From: Cepaea nemoralis
Taxonomy: Eukaryota; Mollusca; Gastropoda; Stylommatophora; Helicidae
NCBI GenBank assembly: GCA_014155875.1
Contig: JACEFZ010028135.1
Span: 283,501 to 347,500 of the forward strand
Reading direction: 5' to 3'
Length of the DNA: 64,000 nt
Shown: positions 25,411 to 35,870 of the stretch, piece by piece
Layout of the letters: every line of letters begins with the position of its first letter
Numbering within the stretch: position 1 is the first letter of the stretch
Program-made: the position numbers and the translations under genes
Notes under the pieces: generated by a model
The model's input: only the letters and a program-made list of their open reading frames with translations
Told to the model about the DNA's origin: nothing
Databases searched by the model: none

Positions 25411-26353
25411 TGCAACATGTGCTCGAAAACTTGCTTCGAATGAATGGGAAAAAAAATGGTCTGTAAAAACAATTCTATATACATGCTTGCTTGCTTGCGT
25501 TCGCTGGCTGTAAGCTCCAGCGTGAAGTCCTGTGTGTCGGATGAAGACATCCTGTTGTCCAATATCAGTTTGATGTCATACCGGACTGAGGTTTGCGTGA
25601 GTATCCGTTGTCGCATGTCTGGCTTATTGGTATGCAGACTGGTGGTTCCTCGCCGTGCAGGCAGATACTCTCCGGCTTCGGAAGAATCAGCGATCCTACT
25701 ACGTTAGCCAGGACCCCGAAGGGACCTGTTGCCCGAGGACGCACGACTAGAACGTGTTAGTAGGTCTTGGCCAGTATAGAACCTGGCCTGGTGCCTTGGA
25801 AACACCTCTGCGTCCCTTCTATATACATTAAAGCGAGGCTCAAAATTGTTAGATATAAACCCCATTTGTTCAGACAATGAAAGGCTAAGGACCTCCTTTG
25901 AATATGTCACATGCCTTGGCTATTTGTTGCAAGGATAAGTACCAAGCGGTGTGTAGTAGCAGTGATTATTTACGACTATAGTAAATACACGTTTAAATAA
26001 TAGAATACCGTCATGACACGTGGACAATGAACAACCAGTGTGTGGACACAAGTGAGGCTTCAGAAATATGGTTGTATTGACAAGTAGTAGGAATTTAAAC
26101 ATAGAAGCCACAAACAATTTTTCGCGCGATTTAGTGCCTGGCATATTTCGTTGCATCTCGTCCGGTATATACTGAAGAGTTATATAGCATATGAAGTGAA
26201 TAAATGAATACTTTAGCTGTAATAATTAAAACACATGGTCACAGGTGTTGCTCGAATGTGGCACATCTGTTATCCATACAGTAATTTCAAATTTAACACG
26301 AACTCGGTCAATTTGCAGAAAACTACTTGAACCGTCTAACTGGTAACACCTCA
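25411..26353. other. Unassigned sequence
   Basis: Contains a short CTTG repeat (25483-25498). No domain was recognised. Confidence 0.35.
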
Positions 26354-26640
26354 CTATATTTGAGTAATCGTTTGTTGTTCGTTGAATACGGTATGACACG
26401 CTTTTTCTTTGTTCACGTTGCGGTCATTGTTTTTGAGATGTTGAGAAATCGACGAGGAAGGAGTTTTATAGCGTTTCGACCGCACGTGGATTCCTGAAGA
26501 CTGATTCCTCTTTCCCACCCACCTGCTATATGTACGGCTGCTCGATTTGCTAATTCTCTTTCCGTCCTGCCTATGTAAGTTGCTTGACCCTCTCACTGAA
26601 ATTGATCAATGCAGTTTGATGTGGTGTCTGGTGGCAATGT
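26354..26640 (-). pseudogene. Penelope-like GIY-YIG endonuclease remnant
   Basis: The minus strand reads ATYIGRTERELANRAAVHIA, the YIG half of the GIY-YIG endonuclease that forms the C-terminus of Penelope-like retroelements. After a frameshift come SSSISQHLKNNDRNV and KACHTVFNEQQTIT, in the order expected for these proteins. The catalytic Arg after YIG is present. The preceding GVY/IY half is not readable. It fits with Penelope-type terminal repeats elsewhere in the window. Confidence 0.7.
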
Positions 26641-26935
26641 TTCTTTTACAGATGGAGTAGGTATCGGAATGGTTTTATATCTGATTATTGATTCAGCCAT
26701 AAAGAATGTCTGGCTTACTGTCGTTTTAGTAGGAACCCCATTCACATAAAAGTGTTACAAAATGTGGGGCTGGAACGAAATAAAAAGGGAGTTAAAACGC
26801 AAGACAGTCAAATTCATTGCTCTAGGTCAGTGTTTCCCAACGTGGGGCCCACGCCCCACAGGGGGGCAATTCGATTGTTAAGAGGGGCAATTCGAAAACT
26901 GACTCGTCCAGAGTTTAAGTTAAGGGGGTACTCTT

Positions 26936-27475
26936 CCGAATAACGGTCCTAAATTATTTAGTGTAAAAAGTATTCTTTACAGGGCCTCATTAGTTGATGT
27001 TGTCGATCACTTCCGGTTCAATATTACGTAGACTGGTAGACCGATCGATGGATGCAATAAATGTTTCCTGGGCCCGGCCCTGACTGTCGTCGGAGTGTAT
27101 ATCTATTTCCACATATAACTGATAGGTATACACTCCGACCACAGTGAGGGCCCTCGGCCCAAAAACATTTATTGCATCCATCGATCGGTCTGGCTGTCCA
27201 CGTTCCACGTCACACTGAACCGGAAGTGATGGACAACGCATGCAATGTTCGTTCCGATATGTACATTTTATTCACACAGACCATGCTTTTGGACAGTATT
27301 TACAACTTTTATGCACAATTTCCACATATAACTGTGAAATATTATTGGTATGTAATTCCATTTTCTCAGTTCTATATTTCAGTTCGTAGTGTTTCATATT
27401 GTTTTTATTATATCACCTAATGAGGCCCTGTAAGGGATGTTTTTTACACTAAATAATTTAGGAAAGTTATTCGGA
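26936..27475. mobile_element. Nested foldback element with two sets of inverted arms
   Basis: Outer arms of about 57 bp (26936-26992 and 27419-27475) share TTCCGAATAAC, CCTAAATTATTTAGTGTAAA and TTACAGGGCCTCATTAG. Inside is a second, larger inverted pair of about 105-115 bp (26999-27104 and 27122-27238). These arms share GATCACTTCCGGTTCA, GACCGATCGATGGATGCAAT, AATAAATGTTT and GTCGGAGTGTAT. They are separated by only about 17 nt. A unique 180-bp segment lies between the inner hairpin and the right outer arm. Confidence 0.85.
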
Positions 27476-27483
27476 ACAGGCCG

Positions 27484-27728
27484 GTCTCCTGTTGTGGGGT
27501 TACAACGCTTTCTCTCTGTAATCCCGTTTATCACGCAGAGTCTCGTAGCGGAGCGAGAGCTGAGGCGGTTCGACCCCCGCTCGTGACTTGCGGGATACTG
27601 AGCCGGCCGCTCAGAAAGCAATGGCAAACTACTGAGCGTAATCTTGCCTAGAGATCAACATACAGCTGAAAGATGCTGGTGTTGACAGCTAAGTCCTGTA
27701 AAGGATATGCTTAAAAAAAAAAAAAAAA
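27484..27728 (+). mobile_element. tRNA-derived SINE family A with poly-A tail and TSD
   Basis: Head with B-box GCGGTTCGACCCCCG, core CTCAGAAAGCAATGGCAAAC and TGAGCGTAATCTTGCCTAG, then a 3' part CAGCTGAAAGATGCTGGTGT and GTCCTGTAAAGGATATGC, ending in A(16). The target-site duplication is TTCGGAACAGGCCG (27470-27483) and TTCGGAACAGGGCCG (27729-27743). This is the best bounded family A copy in the window. Confidence 0.9.
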
Positions 27729-28049
27729 TTCGGAACAGGGCCGTTAACTGTATCGCGACTCTCAGTCGCTACGGGAGCTGGGTAAACGTCCAGTATAAGT
27801 AACTTATGTCCGCCATGTTAGTAGCCGTGATTTCATTGTTAGATTTTAGAGTTGAACTACTGGTTATACTCAGCCGGCACTAAGCATTTCGTGCTATTTG
27901 TTCCGAATGGCGCGAAATGCTTAATGCCGGGATCTCAGTTTCTGCGGTGTTTCGCAGTAACGCTCAGCATTCACCGTTGGTGTTAATTTGAAATAAGCGT
28001 CCGTTAAATTGTAGTAAAACTCTCGTTTTAAAAAAATATTTTTTTTTTT

Positions 28050-28152
28050 CTTTTAATGTTGCATATCCCTTACATGACCTTGCAGTCAACACCAGCAATT
28101 TTTAGCTGCTGTTGATGTACTAGGCAAGATTTCACGTTCAGTAGTTTGCCGG
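28050..28152 (-). mobile_element. SINE family A 3' part, minus orientation
   Basis: GCATATCCCTTACATGACC, AACACCAGCA, CTAGGCAAGATTTCACGTTC and AGTAGTTTGCC are the inverse of the family A core and tail. A tRNA-like head is not visible on the expected side. Confidence 0.75.
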
Positions 28153-28689
28153 CTCCGTGGCTAAAGGCTTGCGAACGTGGTTCGTGAGCCGGGTACCAGG
28201 CGTTCGAAGCTCACCTGCGACCGATTTGTGCAGCAGACCGTGTCGTGTTGTGTTATAACGTGCTGGCATTGGAGCCGGTCGTTCAGAAATCGGCTGGATA
28301 TAACAGAACGAGACTTGAGACTGAAGTTAACTAAATTCGAACCTGACATAAAATCTCTTTGCAGCAAGCATCAAGCGCAAGGATCTCACTAAATTTAAAT
28401 AATAAATAATTACTAATAATTAAAATAATATAGAAAGATCTTTAATTAAAATTATTTTGTACTGGAATTTCAGTTCTAAATTATATGTTTTGAAAATTTA
28501 CTTACTGTGTTTGCTCAGTAAATTCCTACTGATTTCTTCCTAAAACCTATCATTCAAGTTTCTTTAGTGAACATTTCAATTGTTGAATATTAAAAATTAT
28601 GTATATGTCGGGAGGCGGGCATAAGAATTTTAGAAAGGCTTAGGTGGGGCATAGCACAAAAAAGGTTGGGAAACACTGCTCTAGGTATA

Positions 28690-28893
28690 TTCCATATAGC
28701 TCGGTTTCTCTCTCCGCGGAGCGGCTAACCGCCTGCTAAAGTCAGTTGCACAGAGCACAACCTTCGTAGCCCTGGCCCTCAGTCATCTCAACAACAACAA
28801 CAAAAACTGCGAACCGGTAACCGAGTCCGAAAATGAACTCGCGACCTACTGAACACGAGGCATATGGTTTAATCACTTCGCCACGGCCAGGAA
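28690..28893 (-). mobile_element. tRNA-derived SINE family B, minus orientation
   Basis: On the minus strand an A-box CCGTGGCGAAGTGATTAAAC and a B-box-like GTCGCGAGTTCATTTTC head are followed by the diverged body with an interspersed (GTT)n patch. It lies directly beside the right TSD of the hAT element. Confidence 0.6.
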
Positions 28894-29289
28894 AATATTA
28901 TCAAATGACATCAAAGTCAGACAAGTGTAAAATAGTAAGGTATATAATGAGACATAGCCCCTTGTTAAACGATGTCCTGGAAAGAATTGTTCAGAACAAC
29001 GATGAAAGAGACATGTGGGTGAACAACGACAACAAACGATTTATTGTGCGAAGCCTGTCTGGGTGTAACATAAAGGCGCACCACAGAGACTGATGGAGAC
29101 TAATTATAGTCCACCTTCAATGCCGAGATGGCTAGGAAGAAGGACGACGATGTGGTCATGGACAACAGTCTACTCGTTATCAAACATGTACCATGTGTAA
29201 TTAATCTTCTTCCTCCTCTTCTTCTTTTGCCTATGTAGCATCGACAGTAAGTATATAGTATTTCGAGGACTCTGTCGTCTTTGCTCTTT

Positions 29290-29705
29290 ACAATATAAAA
29301 TAACACAAAGTAATGCAGCTTTATATAACACAATTACGACACATACAGGACGTTGCGGCGACTAGCCTTCATCAGCAAACAAATGCACGCACGAAACACA
29401 ACATATAGTACAGGAGAAGATCCTCCGGTGACTACATTAAGGCATAAGGATGGGATGAGAAGTACAGCCTTCATATTTTCATTTTTTTCTTCAATGCCCT
29501 CATTTTTTTTTCCATCTTGTTGTTCTTCTCATTCCGTCCTTATGCCTTAGTGTAGTCACCAGGGGATCTTCTCCTGTACTATATGTTGTGTTTCGTGCTT
29601 GTATTTGTTTGCTTTTGCTGATGAAGGCTAGTCGCAGAAACGTCCTGTATGTGTCGTAATTCTGTTATGTAAAGCTGCGTTATTGTATGTTATCTTATAC
29701 TGTTT
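29290..29705. mobile_element. Penelope-like terminal repeats in inverted orientation
   Basis: Left arm 29293-29462 and right arm about 29530-29700 are inverted copies. Each contains the AGCTTTATATAAC(A) / GTAATTCTGTTATGTAA block, the hammerhead-like core, GTTTCGTGC and GGAGAAGATCC(T/C)C with CATAAGG. About 70 bp of T-rich sequence separates them. Related single copies are at 4868-5010 (minus) and 44.8-45.08 kb (minus). Inverted flanking of this type is typical of Penelope-like insertions. No RT is adjacent. Confidence 0.7.
29618..29640 (+). ncRNA. Hammerhead-ribozyme-like core in Penelope terminal repeat
   Basis: CTGATGA, then a short stem-loop (GGC-TAGTC-GCA) and GAAAC make the conserved hammerhead core order. 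In sister copies the loop closes as GGC...GCC but GAAA is changed to GCAA or TCAA. No single copy here has both a perfect stem II and a perfect GAAA. Penelope-like retroelements are known to carry hammerhead motifs in their terminal repeats. The cleavage site and stem I pairing could not be settled by eye. Confidence 0.5.
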
Positions 29706-29763
29706 ACATTTCCACATCTTTACCGCAGTTCCACCAGATTTTGCTCTTTACAAGGCTGTATCT

Positions 29764-29765
<2 letters not shown>

Positions 29766-29842
<77 letters not shown>
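29766..29842. repeat. (CT)n microsatellite
   Basis: About 38 CT units immediately beyond the Penelope-like right arm. Confidence 0.97.
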
Positions 29843-29844
<2 letters not shown>

Positions 29845-30186
29845 CCAGACTCAGGCTTCTGAACCAATGTACGCTTTGCTCCCAGAGAGCCAATTTTCCT
29901 TGACATTACTGTCATCTTGACTTCGTGGTTTTGTGATTATGCCTATTCTTGATAGTCCCAAAATTCTCGTGAAGCATCGCAACGTCCTCTCTTCCTTCGC
30001 TGTATGCATCCATACCTGGCATTGTACTGTGTGACTGTGGAATCTTGTATGGCATAAGATTATGTTGCTGTCCAATAAGCACATGCATGTTCTTTAAAGT
30101 GGATGACATGCGGCCGATTATTTATTTGACTTATTACATCTATTATTGATTTTTGTGGGGGAGGGGGGAGGAGACATTATGTATTG

Positions 30187-30310
30187 CTTATTGTACTGTA
30201 AATTATGTGTAGTTTCTATTCCAGACTATTTATTAAGCAGATTATTTGCTTATTATACTGTAAATTATGCGTAGTTTCTATTCCAGACTATTTATTACAC
30301 AGATTAACCA
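30187..30310. repeat. 62-bp tandem duplication
   Basis: Two copies of a unit starting CTTATT(G/A)TACTGTAAATTATG and containing TAGTTTCTATTCCAGACTAT, with three to five differences. Confidence 0.9.
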
Positions 30311-30570
30311 CCAACCAATTTGCTTTTGTACGGTGCAATGTGTATATGTTATAGTGTTAATGAACACAAGTTTTATCAATATAAAATACCAGTATTCTTT
30401 TTAACACCCTGTGTTCAGTACCTACATAATACGGTTTAGACTAATCAAGAAGCACATGTGGTATGAGCTATGATCTACTGTAAGATGACGATAGAAAAAA
30501 GACGTAAGTAATGGAACCCCTTTTTCACACGCCATGAGCCGTGTTAGACAATTGGTGCTAGCCCAATATA

Positions 30571-31906
30571 CGAGCGGAAGTAAATAAGTAAGTCACAAAT
30601 GGCTGTAGAAAAATAACTAAATATGATAACAACTTGAAACCAGTTTATTTATATACATACAATGTCCCTTTATTTCTTACCATAATTTCCACCAACAATT
30701 GATGCACTTATCACATCGTTTTGTCAGTCCTCCCAAACTGGCTGCATAGAACTGCGTAGCTCTGTTTTCTAAACCACGTTTTCACTTCACATTCAACTTC
30801 GGCGTCATTCGCGAAATGTCTCCCGCCAAGGTGAGTTTTCAGTGGACCAAACAGGTGGAAATCGCTAGGGGCTAAGTCGGGGCTGTAAGGTGGATGTTCC
30901 AGAACTTCCCACCTTAGTTGGTTAATTTTCTCCTGAGTTAATCGAGCCGTATGTGGTCTGGCATTGTCATGAAGAAGCAACACTCCTCTAGTCAGCAGTC
31001 CTGGACGTTTTCTTCGAATTGCATCATGAAGCATCGATAGAACTTCACAGTACGATTCAGAATTCACATTGTCACCTTTCTTCTTGAAATTGGTTAAAAG
31101 CACTCCTTGACAATCCCAGAACACTGTCAGCATAACCTTCCCTGCTGATGGCGTAACCTTGAATTTTTGGACACAAGGCGAAGAAGGATGTTTCCATTGC
31201 ATTGAAGCACGCTTTGATTCGGGCTGGTAGTGATGCACCCATGATTCGTCCCCAGTAACAATCCTGTTCAGCATGTCTTCTCCTTCATCTTCGTATCGAC
31301 AGAGATGATGCAAGGACAGGCCAAATCGGTTCATTTTGTGTTCCTCCTTCAATTGTCTGGGTACCCACATTGAGCACACTTTCTTAAATTTCAATCGATC
31401 ATGCATTATGCTGTATAGCTGAACCATGTGAGCACCCTATTGCAGATGCTACATAGTCTATCGTTACTCGCCTGTCACCTCTAATCATCTCCTCCACCCG
31501 CTGCACGGATGCTTCTGTTGCAATCTCAACAGGACGACCAGATCGGATTTCATCAACAATTTTAGAGCGTCCTTGAGACAATTTTTCTACCCAGCTATGC
31601 ACCGCTTTACGGGACAAACATTTGTCAGCATAAACAGGAAGCATTTCCTTATGAATGTCCTTTGCAGGCAGTCCTTTTGCCCACAAAAAACGCACAACAG
31701 CACGTTGCTCTTTGGTTGTACACTCCGTAAGTACAGTCGCCATTTTGTTTATGCGCTGCGCATGCGCATGAGACACCTAGCGCCACCTGACGAATGGGAA
31801 TATAAAGTTCGATGTTGCTGTCACCTAATGACACCTGTAGAAAACACCAACTACATTTACCTGCCATTCCACATAACTGTGTGACTTACTTATTGACTCG
31901 CCCCCG
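30571..31906 (-). mobile_element. Full-length mariner element, 1336 bp
   Basis: Terminal inverted repeats CGAGCGGAAGTAAATAAGTA and its partner (ending GACTCGCCCCCG) enclose the transposase and are flanked by TA. The inserted element interrupts a SINE of family C, giving an internal control for both boundaries. Confidence 0.93.
30711..31776 (-). pseudogene. mariner transposase (D,D34D), frameshifted
   Basis: Cut-and-paste transposase of a mariner element. The start is the ATG at 31774-31776 on the minus strand. The N-terminal helix-turn-helix region includes LSRKAVHSWVEK and a GRP motif (RSGRPVEIAT). A frameshift near 31430 follows IGCSHGSA. The catalytic part then reads GDESWVHHYQPE, LLHDNARPHTA and PPYSPDLAPSDFHLF. 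Exactly 34 residues separate the last two Asp, the D,D34D signature. A second frame break near 30712 removes the natural C-terminus (expected ending KCIN..GG). Usual length is about 345-355 residues. All three catalytic Asp remain, but the breaks make it inactive as read. Confidence 0.92.
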
Positions 31907-32095
31907 TATTTATAGCCCAATCAGCACTCAGGGATGATGTGGTCAATATCACGCCGGCCATCTTTATTTCCCCAATACATTTTATGTTACCAATTTTAGA
32001 CTAGGTCGACTGAGAGCTGCCGACTCGATGCGAATTGGAACCCATAATCACCAATCCTACTAGTTGCGGCTCTATCACAGTGATGATACGAGTTT

Positions 32096-32970
32096 CTATT
32101 GTTTTTAATTATTGTTGTTTTTTTTTTAATAACATGTGTACAAATATTGTGTACAACTAACTGTCCAAACATGGACTTGTCCTTGGTAATTTTCCTCTAA
32201 GCCACTCCATCCAGCCTCATCCATGTATGTGAACACACAGAAAACATATAAGGATTCATTGCGCAACATCCGCCAAAACAAAGACATTGTTAATACTGGC
32301 GCGAAAGTGTCAACCCGGTAGACACACAACGCAGATTACACGTTAATTCTTCGAAACGGCTTGTCTAATGTATATGTACGCACCTCTGGGTTCAATACGT
32401 CTTACCGCCACATGCCATATTTGATTAATGCATTAGTCCCTCGTTGCTCTAGTAGCAAATGGAAAATGTCAGAGGTAAATTATTAAAGAACGTAAAATCG
32501 AAAAACGCTGACAGGGGTAGAAATTTGTAATGGAAAATAGATTAGCACAAATAGATGGAAAATAGATTAGAAAATTGCGTGGAGACACTATGACTTCTTC
32601 GGTGTCCAAAGTAATGCATTTGCTAGACTGACCTTTCCTTGTCCAGGCTAGAGTTTTGCTGACCGACATCGACATGCTCATATTAAACCGCGCGTGTAAT
32701 ATCTCTGTAAGAACACAATCTACTGCGTTTGTTTCACTTCAAAATCACGCCGCTATTAACCGATTCAGTGATGAGGGATAATTTATCGCCAACTATGACC
32801 TCCCATTTAGACAAAAGGACGATATATAGCCACACTAGGGTCATTGTGTTATTTGTTTTGTTTCGCGGTATCTTCCCCAATTGCAATGCTCAGTGAACGG
32901 AAATCACAATACTTGTTTCATTATATTGTGTACCATGTCTGATTCAAACCTACTTTTTGTTTTGCACTTC
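32096..32970. other. Unassigned sequence
   Basis: A 67-residue minus-strand frame (32126-32329) shows no recognised family. No exon signal was identified. Confidence 0.35.
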
Positions 32971-33262
32971 TTTTTTGCGCTCGCTTTGAACTCAAGCGTA
33001 ATCCATACACACTACTTCTAATAGTACTGGACTGAATTTTGCGTGTGGATTAGCTTTCCCTATTAACAGTGTCCCTTACCATCAGACGAACACACTCCGA
33101 CTTCAGAGGTCCTTGTAATTTACGTTCCCAAGTCAAGGATGATAGGTCAACATTTTAGTCCAACTGTCCGATGTAGGGGTTGAGCCCCTCAACTCGGCAT
33201 CAGTACACCGGATGTTTAAGAACACGCGTTCTGATCCATTCGGTCAACATGACTATGTTTGG
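32970..33262 (-). mobile_element. tRNA-derived SINE family D, minus orientation
   Basis: Inverse of the copy at 62.22-62.52 kb over nearly its full length. Shared blocks include GTCAAGGATGATAGGTCAAC, CATTTTAGTCCAACT, the head ACACCGGATGTTTAAGAACA and the 3' region with GTGTGGATTAGCTTTCCCTA. Confidence 0.85.
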
Positions 33263-33429
33263 CACTGAATCAGTTAAGATTGGTGTCCACTAAAAAGACT
33301 ACAATAGCCAAGTAGGACACGGGCACAGTGATGGAAAATGACTCCTGCTAGAACAGGAGGTGGCGGCGAGCTAGGCGGGTTATCCGAGTTCAACGATATA
33401 ATGCCTTAAAGATTTATCTATACGTCATA

Positions 33430-33620
33430 ACAGTAAGTCGGCGTCTAGGGGTAGTGAACGTGGCGAACCATGACCGCATATCGGCATGCATCTGATGATG
33501 ATGAACTCGACAGTTCAGAAATCAATGGCAAACTACGGAGTGAAAAATTGCCTAGAACATGACAAACAGCTAATAAATGAAGGGGTTAACTGCGACTTCC
33601 TGTAAAAGGACCTGCAGCTA
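33430..33620 (+). mobile_element. LINE family A 3' tip followed by SINE A core
   Basis: GTGGCGAACCATGACCGC, ATATCGGCATG, then TGATGATGATGAA reproduce the 3' end of family A (compare 55.0 kb). A family A SINE core, CAGAAATCAATGGCAAACTA, and CTTCCTGTAAAAGGACCTGC follow directly. Confidence 0.65.
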
Positions 33621-34060
33621 ACTTTAACAAAGCAGTAACTTAGTTCAGCAACAAAAGGCTATAGATGTTGCATATACAGGTGTGAAAGAGTAGACGATGC
33701 GGGATTAAAACTGCCTTGAAAACTAGACGACAAACGTCGGAAGTCCTTACAGAAGACTTCACTAACCTAAACAGCCGGATCTGGCGGATCAAGATCTAGG
33801 TTTATAGCATATATTAACCCGTCAGGTGTGTCACTGGTGTCCCACCCGCATGCTGAACCCAGCACGGTATGTATATATGTATAGTTTATATTCAGGCTAA
33901 CAAACTGAAACTGTGCACACACAATAAAAACAAGATATCAAACAGAACTACAGAAGGTGTTTCGGTTTATATGGGCGTTAATAATATTCGAGTAGTTTTC
34001 GACGTAGCCGAAAAGATAAGAGAGTTCGTTCTTAAACTTCCGGTGCGTTAATGGTGAAAT
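33621..34060. other. Unassigned sequence
   Basis: No feature was recognised. A 60-residue plus frame at 33869-34051 has no recognisable motif. Confidence 0.35.
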
Positions 34061-34205
34061 AAGGCGTTAAGTCCCCATGTCGTCATTTAGCTGCACGCCA
34101 ACACTGACTTCTCGTTCGGAAAACAATGGCAAACTATTGAATGATATTGCCTAGAATATCAACCTGGGGTTGATTGCAACGTTCTGCAGGGAACATGCAT
34201 CATGT
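34061..34205 (+). mobile_element. SINE family A fragment
   Basis: CTTCTCGTTCGGAAAACAATGG, CAAACTATTGA, TGCCTAGAATATCAACCTGG and GGTTGATTGCAACG match the copies at 2.7 and 5.3 kb. Confidence 0.65.
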
Positions 34206-34744
34206 CTTACATCTCCGAGTGGTGACAATTAATTTCAATGGAGGACTAATGACCGACTGACTTGACTGGCACCTTGCCGTCTTGACAGACGATAGTTTGT
34301 AAAATGGGGTTATCTCTCCATAACACAAAGCCTGAGCTGAATTTAGAGACCATGTGTTGCCCATGCAGCATGATCCTTCTCTCGTCCTGTCTAGTTCACT
34401 CCAGAGGAAAGGTGACACCAATACGTCTGGAACAAGACAAGCTGCAGAAGCTGCCGGATCAGCAAAGCAATGCTCTAACTGTCCGCTTATCGGAGCTTCG
34501 ATCCTAGACCAGTTACCAACCAAGGCTTAGAGCCTGGTCTGCCCTGCCATGACATGTAGTCTTTAAGTTGCATTTCCTCGCACCAGGATAAGGCTTGTAT
34601 CCTCCCAATTGCGCTCTTCCACCCGAAGCCGTTGGCACAATGTGGGGTATCGGGTTTGGTAAGCGCCGCCTAACATTCGGACTAACAGAAGCAAGTAGTA
34701 CCGTCTACTGTCATACGGAGGATTAATAGTAATATGTAAAGGAC
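34206..34744. other. Unassigned, possibly SINE-related
   Basis: A TAAGCGGACAGTTAGAGC string on the minus strand near 34470-34490 resembles a pol III A-box, but no convincing B-box was seen. Confidence 0.25.
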
Positions 34745-34985
34745 TCTATTACACGGCTGAGGATGTATTGGGCATATGGTGCTCGACCCATATTTCTATA
34801 GACCAATCAGACTCGAGGAGTGCTGTGGTCAATTTCATCCCGGTCGCCTTCACCTGCCTAGATATTTTACCCATTTTAAGTTGGGTCAACCTGGAAGTCG
34901 GGGTCAAATTTTAAAATCTGCTTCCATGCGAATGTGAACCTATGACCTCCAGGCAAACATCTAGCAATTACGCTGTCGCATCTCC
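34745..34985 (-). mobile_element. SINE family C copy (uninterrupted reference copy)
   Basis: Contains GGTGCTCGACCCATATTTCT continuous with ATAGACCAATCAGACTCGAG, then TGCTGTGGTCAATTTCATCC and TAAGTTGGGTCAACC. It ends with a minus-strand head (GAATGTGAACCTATGACC). It serves as the empty site for the mariner at 30571. Confidence 0.75.
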
Positions 34986-35159
34986 TGAAGGTTAAAAAAT
35001 CCCTAACATGCTTGGCGCTTTTCAATAACTTACTTTAAATGGCACTGGAAACAAAAACATCATCGCTTAAATAAAGGTTAAGTTTCACAGATGAGGACAA
35101 AGAAGGGTGGATCCTCAATATTAGTTGCGAATCCTTTCTTCTTTGCAGTTATCTCCTTT

Positions 35160-35570
35160 TGCATCTCATCTCATCTTGTGCCTTACCTTTCGTTGTCGAG
35201 GTGGAGCATACACAGCGAGAGAGTGCCCGTTCATGAGTTTCATAATTCGAGATTTCCATGGACACTGTTATTCCCCTTGTCTATCGTTACTATTGTTGGC
35301 CTTTGCGTTTGGTTCCATTGGGTATGTACATCATTGCTTGCTGTGATATACTGTCAGTTGATAGCCTAGTTATGTGGCCGAACTATTTCACTTGCTATTT
35401 TCTAATGAAATCTTGCGCTGCTTTCTTTTTACTCCCATTTTAGCTCTGATTTCATCATTTCTTATTTTCTCTCTTCATTTTCGTTGTTATTTTTCTTTTC
35501 TCTTTTTCTGTCATTGTGCAGATTTGGCATTGGTAACGTAGAGTTGGCAGGAAGATTGTGTTGTAGAATG
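35160..35570 (-). mobile_element. LINE 3' fragment with (GATGA)n tail
   Basis: Same family and orientation as 12466-12880 and 49370-50025. The plus-strand text shows TCTCATCTCATC, CGTTGTCGAGGTGGAGCATA and the antisense of TTTEK...KNE-type sequence, ending with TGTCATTGTGCAGATTTGGC. Confidence 0.75.
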
Positions 35571-35617
35571 TGTGTTGCGTGTGTGTGTGTGTTTTAGTAA
35601 GCACCAAAACTATTCAG

Positions 35618-35870
35618 AAGCGGCTGGCCGAGTGGCTAGAATGCTGGATCCTCCTTCGGGGGGGTGGGGGGGGGGGGGGGGGGGGGGGGGGGGAGGGGAG
35701 GGGACCCGGGTAAGGTGTGTGTTTTTTTCTGTCCGGGGTGGGGGATGGGGGGGGGGGGGCAAAAAGAAAATTCTAACCTGCACAGTTCGCGGCGACTACA
35801 CTGACCAGGCGGCCTTAATTCCTCAGGCACAAACACACACAACCCCCCCCCCCCCCCCCCCCCCCCAAAC
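35618..35870 (+). repeat. SINE-like head interrupted by long poly-G and poly-C tracts
   Basis: CGGCTGGCCGAGTGGCTAGA resembles a pol III A-box. It is followed at 35658-35700 by a G run of about 35 with two interruptions, another G run at 35747-35759, and poly-C at about 35843-35866. G/C tracts this long can form quadruplexes and are prone to assembly error. Confidence 0.7.

Larger units (their letters stand above)
26828..28678. mobile_element. hAT-type non-autonomous element, 1.85 kb, with 8-bp TSD
   Basis: Ends are CAGTGTTTCCCAACGTGGGG and GGTTGGGAAACACTG. The flanking 8-bp direct repeat CTCTAGGT is perfect (26820-26827 and 28679-28686). About 90 bp at the left end and 70 bp at the right end match the two halves of the 164-bp MITE at 2827-2990 in reverse. 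The interior holds a foldback element (26936-27475), a SINE (27484-27728), a hairpin (27874-27932) and part of another SINE (28050-28150). No hAT transposase domain is readable. Confidence 0.88.
30518..32095 (-). mobile_element. SINE family C copy split by mariner
   Basis: The left piece (30518-30570, GGTGCTAGCCCAATA) and right piece (31907-32095, TATTTATAGCCCAATCAGCA and GATGTGGTCAATATCACGCC) join into one family C element when the mariner is removed. The unbroken copy at 34.75-34.98 kb reads continuously through the same point. Confidence 0.85.

Noticed and set aside
32126..32329. 67-residue minus-strand frame considered as a DMXL exon
   Set aside because: It lacks the expected YASGCDIVIL-type sequence and flanking splice sites in a matching phase.
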